Assembly: GCA_037481715.1 (NCBI GenBank) | Contig: JBBFLD010000010.1 | Location: 33,427-97,426 of the forward strand | Source: Rosettibacter sp037481715 | Lineage (GTDB): Bacteria > Bacteroidota > Ignavibacteria > Ignavibacteriales > Melioribacteraceae | DNA: 64,000 bases | Direction: 5' to 3' | Shown: positions 55,528-63,781 of the stretch, piece by piece | Layout: the number at the start of each line of letters is the position of its first letter | Position numbering within the stretch: position 1 is the first letter of the stretch | Made by a program: the position numbers and the translations under genes | Notes under the pieces: model-generated | Told to the model about the DNA's origin: nothing | Database searches by the model: none | Seen by the model: the letters and a program-made list of their open reading frames with translations, nothing else

Positions 55528-57462
55528 TCATGAAAAATAATTAATTACAGTATTAAGTAACTTTTTTTTCCCCTTTTCACTAATTACTTCAGTGGCTGGT
55601 ATGGAAAACTTAGATTCGAGATGCTCTATTTTCCTACATATTTCTGATGCTGTCAGTTTTCTATAGGAAAAACCCTTATATCCAGAGAACTTAGTTTCAT
55701 TAGTATGATCACTAAAAACAAGTAATATTGTATTTGCCTTTCCCAAGATTTCCAAAGCGCTGATACAATCTGAAATAAAGGAATCACTGTCATAATAATT
55801 TATACATAAAATATACGCATCTGGATAAGTACTAAATAACATTGCAATTGAAGATAATGTATAAGTCGGGGAATAAGTCTCAATTTCGTAAGGAATTATA
55901 CCAGATTGACCAGCTAAAATAATGATATCGTATTTTTGAGTATCCAATAGAGATAGTACACCTCTGAATACTGCTGAATATGAGTCGATAGGTAAATTCA
56001 CACTATTTCCATAGCCCATTGGGAAGGTAAAATTTACACCGAACAATTCAGATTGATGTTCTGTAGAAATTGTAGCTACTTTATATCCGGCTTTTGTCAT
56101 CTCTTCATATAAGGTTAATTGTGTAGTAAATTTCCCTTGATTGGAGCTAGTACCAAATATCCCTATTTTAGGCGTATTATGAGGTTTATTAAATATACTT
56201 TTTAATAAACCAATGTTTTTTAGCAAATCTGGATCAATAGACGGATACCAGAGAACTAAGTTCTTTTTCACTGATAATTCATATAATTCCTTGTAAGGTT
56301 CCTTATGTATCTGAGAAAGACTATAGATATTTTTTCCCATATTTAATGACTTGAGCGCAACTTCTTTCAATACATCTTTTTTTCTTATACGACTCACTTC
56401 ATCCAAATATCCAAATATGAAAGTGTCAAATTGATTAGAATATAAGTCCATTTTATTAATAGATTCTATAATAATCCCAGTAGGTTCGATGCCGATAGCA
56501 TCACCTGAATCTCTCCCAATAAGTAATTTTGCAGGTTCATCAAAAACACCAACAATATCAAATGGAAGAAGTCTTCTAAATCTTATTAATGAATGCATTT
56601 CTTTATTAAACGGATATATTATTGCTTTTTTTATCCAACTAAAATTTTGTTGTTTTATTATATCACCCAATTCTACACTAATTTCATCACTTGAATTATT
56701 TTTATAAGTTTCAACTAGCTCGGGAGCGTCTATTTCAGAGTTTGAAGCTAAAATTTCCTTTATTTGTTCTATTCTTATACTTGGAAATGCCTGTATAATG
56801 AGAGCAATAATGCCTGAAATATGTGGCGCTGCAAAACTGCTGCCAGAAACTAACATATTCTGATTATTCAACCACTCAACTCTTTGATAATCTCCTCGGG
56901 CTATTATTTTATTTGAACCATCATTTTTAAAAAAATAGCCATATTTCTTATGAATTTTTCCAGCTTTTACACTGAAAACATTATCAAAACACGATGGATA
57001 TGAGATTAAACCATCTGGATTTTCAGCAGCAACTATTACAATATTTCTTTCATATGCTTTGTTACATAATTTTTGAAGCTCACTATAATCACGTTGTTGG
57101 GTCATACCCAAACTTAAATTGATGATATTCACCTTTTCTTCTATTACAAAATCTATTGCTTTTAGTAAAAGCTCATAAGATGAATTAAGTTCTTTATCAA
57201 AAATTTTAATAATTAACAGTTCTATTTCAGGAGCACTTTTTGTTATGATTCCCGCACAAGCTGTACCATGACCAATAAAATCCTTACAAATATTATCATC
57301 GTTCATACTGTATGCTGAACTAATGGTATAGTCTTTCATTTTATAAATATTTTTATTTAGCACTGGGTTATTTTTATCAATTCCAGAATCAATTACTGCC
57401 ACTTTGATATTAGCACCTGTAAGTTTTTCAAAAGATAGTTTAAAATTATTAATTTGATTCAT
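55528..57462 (-). CDS. Subtilisin-like protease fused to DUF1611-like P-loop domain
   Basis: 644 residues from ATG 57462 (an in-frame ATG at 57483 lies within the upstream gene; SD GGAAGAAG supports 57462). Residues 1-230: S8 peptidase with catalytic D25 (AVIDSGID), H65 (GHGTACAG), oxyanion N148 (AAENPDG) and S209 (GSSFAAP). No signal peptide or propeptide, so cytoplasmic. Residues about 300-644 resemble DUF1611 (DgcN-like) proteins: VLKEVALKSLNMGKNIYSLSQIHKE and P-loop IGIFGTSSNQGKFTTQLTL at about 434-452. It overlaps the upstream gene by 14 bases. A role in leader removal or chain tailoring is inferred. Confidence 0.82.
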   Translation of the reverse strand: MNQINNFKLSFEKLTGANIKVAVIDSGIDKNNPVLNKNIYKMKDYTISSAYSMNDDNICKDFIGHGTACAGIITKSAPEIELLIIKIFDKELNSSYELLLKAIDFVIEEKVNIINLSLGMTQQRDYSELQKLCNKAYERNIVIVAAENPDGLISYPSCFDNVFSVKAGKIHKKYGYFFKNDGSNKIIARGDYQRVEWLNNQNMLVSGSSFAAPHISGIIALIIQAFPSIRIEQIKEILASNSEIDAPELVETYKNNSSDEISVELGDIIKQQNFSWIKKAIIYPFNKEMHSLIRFRRLLPFDIVGVFDEPAKLLIGRDSGDAIGIEPTGIIIESINKMDLYSNQFDTFIFGYLDEVSRIRKKDVLKEVALKSLNMGKNIYSLSQIHKEPYKELYELSVKKNLVLWYPSIDPDLLKNIGLLKSIFNKPHNTPKIGIFGTSSNQGKFTTQLTLYEEMTKAGYKVATISTEHQSELFGVNFTFPMGYGNSVNLPIDSYSAVFRGVLSLLDTQKYDIIILAGQSGIIPYEIETYSPTYTLSSIAMLFSTYPDAYILCINYYDSDSFISDCISALEILGKANTILLVFSDHTNETKFSGYKGFSYRKLTASEICRKIEHLESKFSIPATEVISEKGKKKLLNTVINYFS

Positions 57463-59017
57463 ACTTCTTCTTCCACCAATCATTCCATTCTTTTGTCGTT
57501 GAATAATTTAAGCCAGTTGCTTGCTGCAAATATTTAATAATATTTTCGTTCTCTTCTTTTGTATTCACCCACATTGAAGATACTGCATAATATATTTTCA
57601 ATTCATTAATTCTATTTTTTATTTGATCAATTTCGAATTGACTTAAAAATTCCGGGTGATTAAAGGAGTCAAAATTAGAGTAGAACGTTTCTTCAGGTAT
57701 CTCTCTTGGCAAATTATATATTATTGTTTTGAGCATCTCTAAATAGAGCAATTTATCACTGAACTTATCTATCATCATAATCCATTTATCCATCGCCTCA
57801 ATGTTCTTAACTATATCAAATTTATTTATAAGTTCCTTGCTTATTCTTCTTGTAGTCTTATAAATAAATTTTATATCATTCCTCGTGAATTGTTTGGGAT
57901 AGGTAGCTAATGAGTCGATTTTTTCTTTACCAGAATCTTCGAAATATAAATATGATCTTTTTACATGGTTAAAAAACATTCTTGAAAAGTTAACGAAGAG
58001 TAGATAGTCTTCTTCTTTGCCTCCTTCAATATACTTATCTGTAAGATATATTAAAGAATTTAAAATCATTTTATTATTCATAATGTAAAGTGTAAACGGA
58101 AAATCCGGCAGTACATTACATTTTACATAATAATCTTCATATTCATTGTTCTTTTCAAATTTCTGGATAATATCGGTACCTTCTCCATGAACTTTTACAG
58201 TGTAATATACATCAACTTGATCTCTTCCAAAATATTCATCAAGATAATGGGCTAAACAATATTCGTATATTGGTTCTTGAATAGTTGAATAAGGCAATCG
58301 TGACTTATCAATATACTTTCTTATTAAATGACCCGTACCATAGAAAACAATGGCTTTATAATCTTTATTATTATCAAGATTTCGAATTATGTTTTTACTA
58401 ACAAGTTTGTCCCTTTCTTTCGCAAACCATAAGAATAATTCTTTTCGATATTTTTCGACACCCATCTTGTACATGGTGGAAAAATTAATAAATGACGGGG
58501 GGTCTTCAACCCCTTTAATAGTTAAACAAATATCTTTATTTGTCTTTTTATTTAATTCATCAATCCTTTTTTTAATGTCTCTTAATTCAAATAAGAATTC
58601 AAAATTATCTACAGAATATTTGCCCCAGCCGCCAAATTTTGTCACTTCATCTATTTGTTCAGTTAAATAATTATCAAAGTTACCATTATCTATTACTTGA
58701 TTAGCCAGCATAAGTAAAAGCGAATCTTTCTCTAAAAAAAGAAATAATTTGTTAGGAATAGCTTGAGTATTAGGATTTTTCTCTAAGCTATCAATCCAGG
58801 AATTTAAAATATCGCTTACGATGCTTTTGAAATAACCATGTCCGTGCATCCCATCACCAAGCATTATAATTCTTTTAGACTTTAGAGACTCAAAAACAAA
58901 ATTATTTAATGAATCGATGTCAGTGTTTTTAATAACTCGTGGCTGCTGTATTTGAGCATTACATGAGTTTATACTCAAATAAAGTAGTAGTAATAATAAT
59001 TTCAATAGGGGTTTCAT
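57449..59017 (-). CDS. EreA/ChaN-superfamily lipoprotein-like protein
   Basis: 522 residues. Signal segment ending LSINSCNAQ (lipobox-like Cys). Then FESLKSKRIIMLGDGMHGHGYFKSIVSDIL, LFLFLEKD and AIVFYGTGHLIRKYI, the H/E/GxGH pattern of the erythromycin-esterase/ChaN/TraB-like superfamily (a possible hydrolase fold). The C-terminal 220 residues are helical and unassigned. It overlaps the radical SAM gene by four bases (ATGA) and the protease gene by 14, so it belongs to the operon. An immunity, hydrolysis or periplasmic processing role is possible. Confidence 0.6.
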   Translation of the reverse strand: MKPLLKLLLLLLYLSINSCNAQIQQPRVIKNTDIDSLNNFVFESLKSKRIIMLGDGMHGHGYFKSIVSDILNSWIDSLEKNPNTQAIPNKLFLFLEKDSLLLMLANQVIDNGNFDNYLTEQIDEVTKFGGWGKYSVDNFEFLFELRDIKKRIDELNKKTNKDICLTIKGVEDPPSFINFSTMYKMGVEKYRKELFLWFAKERDKLVSKNIIRNLDNNKDYKAIVFYGTGHLIRKYIDKSRLPYSTIQEPIYEYCLAHYLDEYFGRDQVDVYYTVKVHGEGTDIIQKFEKNNEYEDYYVKCNVLPDFPFTLYIMNNKMILNSLIYLTDKYIEGGKEEDYLLFVNFSRMFFNHVKRSYLYFEDSGKEKIDSLATYPKQFTRNDIKFIYKTTRRISKELINKFDIVKNIEAMDKWIMMIDKFSDKLLYLEMLKTIIYNLPREIPEETFYSNFDSFNHPEFLSQFEIDQIKNRINELKIYYAVSSMWVNTKEENENIIKYLQQATGLNYSTTKEWNDWWKKKYESN

Positions 59018-60450
59018 AATCTTTTTTCCTTATTATATGTATTGAATAATTCTGGTTTTTCATCCATCAACTTACTATACAAATATGCAGATGCTTCAAA
59101 TACTCTTTTAGAAAAGTCACATATTTTTGTTGTTTTTTTTGATTCAAGCCCATCAATAATAATGCCTTGAGCGACACAAGCTACAGAACAGGAATATCTA
59201 ACCCAACATTCAGAACACTTATTTAGATATTGTACCCATTTTTCTCCAAACTCTTCTAATTTGTCATAATTAATGCCGGTATAAATTGTACCTATTTTGT
59301 ATTGTTCGAACCCAACAAATCCCTGGCATACATAAATGCTACCATCTGGAGTAATACTTATTGAGTGACCAGCTCCGCATAATCCATAATAGGTTTTAAG
59401 ACTACGCATATGAATATTTCTAATTATTCCTTCGGTAGGAGTAATCCATCTTGAATGACCTTGATTAATAAGATTATTACAAATTTCTTCATTTATTTTA
59501 TCAAGTTCCTCCATATATTTTTCAAAGTCTTTTTCGTTCATATCATAATCAGAACAATCAAGGAATGCACTAGGTCCTGTAAAATTTGCTATTACTCTAA
59601 ATGCACCTAAGCCCCATAAATGATATATTGCATCTTTTAATTGCTTTCCTTTATTAATTGAAGCCTGAATAGTAATTTGATTAGGATTATATTTTAAAAA
59701 GGTTTTTAATCCTTTGATTGTATCATCGTAACTACCTTTCCCGTTCAAATAAATTCGTGATGCATCATGCATTTCTTGTGTCCCATCAACACTGAAACGT
59801 ACTGAAATATCTTTATTATTAGCGAACCATTTTGCTTTTTCATCATTCATTAGAATCCCATTTGTATTCATTACAAAATTTATAGGTCGCTTGTATCTAT
59901 TTCTACAAAATTCTACCGATTCTCTTAAGACATCAAAATTTAAAAGAGGTTCACCTCCGATAAATACAATTGTAAGTTGCTCCAAGTCATCTTGTATATT
60001 ATCAAAAAAATAATTTAATGCTTCCTCAGCAACTTTTTTACTCATTAATTTGATTTTTACATCCTTACCAAATCTACCAAAATCTGCCGAACAATATTTA
60101 CATCTTAGATTACAATCTTGGCTGATTACGAGATATAAACCGTTAAATTTAAGATTATTTATTATTTCATCTTTCTTAAAGAAATTTCTATTAGGGGGAG
60201 ACATTTCTTTATTAGCTTTTTTTCTTGAAATGATTTCGTTTTTTATAAGCTCGGTAAATGTTTCGTTAATTTCTCTCCTAGAATACTGATTTAAATATTT
60301 CCTTGTTAGAATAGCTCTATCATTTGGCATCTGCTGAACTAATGAATATGTCAGTGGAGATACTTCAGCTAATATTTTTGTGCGTATTCCGTAAACAAAG
60401 AATTTATCTTTATATTTAAAAAAGTGGTAGTTCTTATTAACAGAATACAT
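59014..60450 (-). CDS. Radical SAM-SPASM peptide maturase
   Basis: 478 residues with a strong SD (GGGGGGAG). Residues 1-90: an N-terminal helical/beta region (FFKYKDKFFVYGIRTKILAEVSPLTYSLV), like the peptide-binding start of SCIFF/QhpD-type maturases. Radical SAM core: C113-x3-C117-x2-C120 (CNLRCKYC), GGEPLL 165-170. SPASM domain with seven Cys: 358, 375, 412, 415, 421, 425, 444 (KCSECWVRYSCSVAC). It should bind three [4Fe-4S] clusters and build cross-links in the adjacent Cys-rich peptide. Thioether formation is inferred from relatives. Confidence 0.92.
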   Translation of the reverse strand: MYSVNKNYHFFKYKDKFFVYGIRTKILAEVSPLTYSLVQQMPNDRAILTRKYLNQYSRREINETFTELIKNEIISRKKANKEMSPPNRNFFKKDEIINNLKFNGLYLVISQDCNLRCKYCSADFGRFGKDVKIKLMSKKVAEEALNYFFDNIQDDLEQLTIVFIGGEPLLNFDVLRESVEFCRNRYKRPINFVMNTNGILMNDEKAKWFANNKDISVRFSVDGTQEMHDASRIYLNGKGSYDDTIKGLKTFLKYNPNQITIQASINKGKQLKDAIYHLWGLGAFRVIANFTGPSAFLDCSDYDMNEKDFEKYMEELDKINEEICNNLINQGHSRWITPTEGIIRNIHMRSLKTYYGLCGAGHSISITPDGSIYVCQGFVGFEQYKIGTIYTGINYDKLEEFGEKWVQYLNKCSECWVRYSCSVACVAQGIIIDGLESKKTTKICDFSKRVFEASAYLYSKLMDEKPELFNTYNKEKRL

Positions 60451-60495
60451 ATCTCCCCCCTGATTTACAATAAATTTTTTTGATATTAGATAATA

Positions 60496-60894
60496 TTATA
60501 CATAAGGCTTTATTATGCCCGGAGCACCACCAATCCCCTCCGCTGCATCACAAGAGTATCCCTCTGTTTGCACCTTTGAGACACATAAAGCTCCAAAACA
60601 ACCTCCCGGTGATACCCCATAATTAATATCACACCCACTACCGATAGTACCAACATTATTATAACAAGAATCACCTCCGCAATTTGTAGGGTCTGTACCA
60701 GTCAAGGCATTACATTGCGATCCACATGCTGGATTTGAGGAGGCGTTTGCAACGACGCATCCACTGCCTGACCAATAGCCCCCGGGAGCACCTGAAGTAT
60801 TAAAGCACGATAAGAAACATGAGCTTTCATACAAGTAGACCTTATCGTTTGCTTCATAATTTAGTGGTTTGATAGGTTTTTTTAGAGGTTTCAT
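60496..60894 (-). CDS. Cys/Gly-rich RiPP precursor peptide
   Basis: 132 residues with SD AAGGAGG. The first about 25 residues (MKPLKKPIKPLNYEANDKVY) are charged and Cys-free, leader-like; the remaining about 105 contain 11 Cys (26, 30, 46, 57, 61, 72, 77, 88, 99, 104, 115), many Gly/Ser/Asn, and few hydrophobic residues. CxxxC pairs occur at 26-30 and 57-61, CxxxxC at 72-77 and 99-104. GAPG occurs at 35-38 and 123-126. No double-glycine cut site before the core. The maturase gene follows after 45 bases. It is much longer and more Cys-rich than typical sactipeptides. Confidence 0.78.
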   Translation of the reverse strand: MKPLKKPIKPLNYEANDKVYLYESSCFLSCFNTSGAPGGYWSGSGCVVANASSNPACGSQCNALTGTDPTNCGGDSCYNNVGTIGSGCDINYGVSPGGCFGALCVSKVQTEGYSCDAAEGIGGAPGIIKPYV

Positions 60895-61105
60895 AAATCC
60901 TCCTTGATTAAGGTTAATAATTGATTGATTTATTTCTCAGCAAATAGAGGAATACAATTATCACCGTATTAATTAATTTTTATATGCTGGATTTATCCAG
61001 AAACTTTTCAATTGCATACTCGATAAGTTTTTTAGTCTCCTTGATTATCTTACAATTAGCAACCATACCTTTTTTTAAGTTGAAAGATGCATTTCCCTTT
61101 TTAAT

Positions 61106-62086
61106 TTAATTTATATCTATTAAATCAACATATACCGTATATTTAATTTCTTGGCTCTCAGGAGAAGATATTACTTTCTCTACACAACCACTGAAAATCT
61201 TATATTTCATATAAGGAAAGGCATTAAAGTATACTTTTACTTTTTGACCCTCCTTCACATAAGGTATATCTTTATCAGAAATTATTAGCTTTAATCTCCA
61301 ACCCTTCCTAATATCTACCAATTCAAATAATATTTGTCCTTCTGAAAAAAAGCTGCCCAATATTTTTCTACGATCAGATAAAAAAACCACACCTGCAGAG
61401 GGCGCTAACACAACGCTTCTTTTTATATTTTCTTCCAACAACTTTTTATTTGCTAATAATTTTTCTATTTCATTTTCAAGGACACTAAGATCATATTTAT
61501 TGAGCTCAATTCTTGACTTTTGCTCATCAATTTGTTTTAAATATAATTCTGCTTTTTTTACTGATAAGAGCTTAAACTGGGTTTCAAAAGGAATTATACC
61601 ATTAGAGATCAATCCATCTATTTTTTTGAGTAAGGTATCTTCGTGAACCTCAAGTTTTTTACTTTCGAGTTCTAACTTTCCCAATTCCTGTTTTGTTTGA
61701 AGTTCTCTGTGAGATAATAATAAATCATACTTTACTTTTTCAGCAAGCTCTTTTTTTATAAATAAATCTCTTTCTACTTTTTTTAGTTCTATTAAATCAA
61801 CAGCATCGTTAAAAATTACCAATGTATCATTCTCTTCAACGTAAGAACCGTCTTCAACAAAGATATTACTAACAATTCCGTTAACCTGGGATTTAATTAT
61901 AAATTCAGATTTTGGCAAAACAATACCAGAACTTTCTATAGTATCGTCCACAACTATTATAAATGAGAAAATTATTAGTACTATTACAAATGTCCCAAAA
62001 ATTAGAATGAAAATTCGAATAAAATTGCGAATAAACTTAAAATACAAACTGGAGATAATTATACTTTCTTCTTTTTCATAGTGCAT
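61106..62086 (-). CDS. HlyD-family membrane-fusion adaptor, C-terminus cut by in-frame stop
   Basis: ATG 62086 overlaps the ABC stop; a longer frame from 62122 is possible. One N-terminal TM helix, a lipoyl-like part (VKSQVNGIVSNIFVEDGSYVEENDTL), a long coiled coil (about 90-220) and a beta-barrel (APSAGVVFLSDRRKILG, YVKEGQKVKVYFNAFPYMKYKIFSG). The frame ends with TAA at 61106. The same frame then continues without other stops to 60980 and reads KKGMVANCKIIKETKKLIEYAIEKFL, exactly the usual HlyD end. The stop is therefore probably a point mutation or a sequence error. Adaptor for peptide export with the ABC transporter. Confidence 0.85.
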   Translation of the reverse strand: MHYEKEESIIISSLYFKFIRNFIRIFILIFGTFVIVLIIFSFIIVVDDTIESSGIVLPKSEFIIKSQVNGIVSNIFVEDGSYVEENDTLVIFNDAVDLIELKKVERDLFIKKELAEKVKYDLLLSHRELQTKQELGKLELESKKLEVHEDTLLKKIDGLISNGIIPFETQFKLLSVKKAELYLKQIDEQKSRIELNKYDLSVLENEIEKLLANKKLLEENIKRSVVLAPSAGVVFLSDRRKILGSFFSEGQILFELVDIRKGWRLKLIISDKDIPYVKEGQKVKVYFNAFPYMKYKIFSGCVEKVISSPESQEIKYTVYVDLIDIN

Positions 62087-63083
62087 ATTCAATTTTACTT
62101 TCCATTTTAATATTTGCATCATTATTAATTGATTTTTCTATAATATTTCCGTTCTCTAAAAAAAGTAGCCTGTCAGCTTTACGCAGCAATGAACTACGGT
62201 GTGTAACAAAAATAAAAGTTTTGTCTTTCACAATTTTATCAAGTGCATCAAATATGATATCTTCTGATTGTTCATCAATAGCATTTGTTGCCTCATCCAT
62301 AATTATTATGGGGGCATTCCTCATAATTATTCTTGCTAAAACAATTCTTTGTTTCTGTCCTTGTGATAATAGTGCCCCTCTTTCTCCTATCAAGGTATCA
62401 TAACCATGGGGTAGTGTTTTTACAAATTCATCAACATAAGCAATTTTTACTGCTCTCTGAAACAATCCTTCGTCATTATATTCATCAAAACATGTTATGT
62501 TATCTTTGATAGTTCCATAAAAAATAAAAGGATCTTGAAGAAAGAAACTAATATTTTTTCTAAGCGATTTTAATTCAATATCCTTAATATTATTCTGATC
62601 AAGATAAACAGTTCCCTCTGTCGGGTCATAAAATCTGCCAATTATATAAAGTAGTGTACTCTTTCCTGTACCACTAGGCCCGGTAATTCCTAATTTAATA
62701 CCCGGTTCAATAGATAGATTAACTTTATTGAGAATCACTTGGTCGTTATTGGGATATTTAAATACCACATCGTTAAGTATAATTTCACCTTTAACTTTGT
62801 TTAATATAATCGGCTTCTCTCGTTCTTTAATAAAAGATTGATTCTCATAAACCTCAAAAAATCTATTTATATGAACAAGAGTGACTTGTATCCCTTGAGA
62901 CATTACAATAATGTCTTTAAGGGGAGTGTAGAAAAATCCTACATAACTTGAAAATGCCATAAAGGTGCCAATACTCATTGTTCCATTTATAACATTTGTC
63001 CACCCCACATAAGAATAAACTAATGTAAAAATTGCTTTGATAATCCCTAGTACAAAACTTGAGGATTGCTGAACTATACTCAA
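62076..63083 (-). CDS. ABC exporter, 3' part (TM half and ATPase), split by frameshift
   Basis: 335 residues from a TTG start that is probably not the natural start. TM helices of the exporter core, then a full ATPase domain: Walker A GPSGTGKST, Q-loop FFLQDPF, signature LLSQGQKQR, Walker B IIIMDEAT and H-loop THRSSL. Upstream sequence between 63083 and 63190 still encodes the missing part of the chain in this frame (SIYGIKAVQSLGIEDKIF). Together with 63170-63781 this is one exporter of about 568 residues. No C39 peptidase domain. Confidence 0.85.
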   Translation of the reverse strand: MSIVQQSSSFVLGIIKAIFTLVYSYVGWTNVINGTMSIGTFMAFSSYVGFFYTPLKDIIVMSQGIQVTLVHINRFFEVYENQSFIKEREKPIILNKVKGEIILNDVVFKYPNNDQVILNKVNLSIEPGIKLGITGPSGTGKSTLLYIIGRFYDPTEGTVYLDQNNIKDIELKSLRKNISFFLQDPFIFYGTIKDNITCFDEYNDEGLFQRAVKIAYVDEFVKTLPHGYDTLIGERGALLSQGQKQRIVLARIIMRNAPIIIMDEATNAIDEQSEDIIFDALDKIVKDKTFIFVTHRSSLLRKADRLLFLENGNIIEKSINNDANIKMESKIEYAL

Positions 63084-63169
63084 TTTTAATCTAAGTTTTA
63101 TAGACTCTTGAATAAGGTTTTTGAGTTTTTGAAAAATTTTATCTTCAATACCTAATGACTGAACCGCTT

Positions 63170-63781
63170 TTATTCCATAAATAGATTCATAGTTTTTGCA
63201 TTAATATCAGCATCTTTTTCAGCTAATTTTTTCGATAGTGCTTTTACTTTCTTATTCACAAAATAAAACCCAAGGATATCGAATGGTAAAACTAATATAC
63301 TTAGTAGTGTCAGTTGCCAATTAATTAATAGAAGAATAAGAGGAAATATCAACAATTGACAAATATTCATAAACAAACCGCTTATTAAACCAATAACACC
63401 ACCAAGAGATGCTTGAGTGTCAGATTGTCTCGATAAAATTTCCCCAGTTTCATGACTATTATAAAAATCAAAAGAAAGTGACTGCAAATGGCGATAAAAT
63501 TTTAGCCTAAAATCCACTCCCATTTCAATACCAATTCCCATACTAAAATACTCTTTGACAATCCCTATAATTGAATTAATTATTGTGAATATTAAAGATA
63601 AAATTAGTATAAGTTCTAACAACGAAATATTTTGATTGGGAATAATTTCATCAAAAATAATTTTTCCCAATAAAGGTATTGGCAATGATAGAAGTGTGAT
63701 AAAAAGACTAGAAAATAAATTTTCAACAATATATTTTTTATATGGTATAAAAAATCTTAAAAATTTGATATACTGTTGCAT
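63170..63781 (-). CDS. ABC exporter, 5' part (TM half), split by frameshift
   Basis: 203 residues, starting at ATG 63781 directly with the exporter TM domain (FFIPYKKYIVENLFSSLFITLLSLPIPLLGKIIFDEIIPN). The frame ends at TAA 63170. At 63188, adding one G to ATG-AAT (ATGG-AAT) restores KTM-ESIYGIKAVQSLG and joins it to the 62076-63083 frame. First gene of the peptide locus. No N-terminal peptidase, so leader cleavage must be by another enzyme. Confidence 0.82.
   Translation of the reverse strand: MQQYIKFLRFFIPYKKYIVENLFSSLFITLLSLPIPLLGKIIFDEIIPNQNISLLELILILSLIFTIINSIIGIVKEYFSMGIGIEMGVDFRLKFYRHLQSLSFDFYNSHETGEILSRQSDTQASLGGVIGLISGLFMNICQLLIFPLILLLINWQLTLLSILVLPFDILGFYFVNKKVKALSKKLAEKDADINAKTMNLFME

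Noticed and set aside
63170..63781. C39 peptidase domain on the exporter
   Set aside because: The first residues are already TM helices; no Cys/His peptidase motif precedes them within the visible frame.
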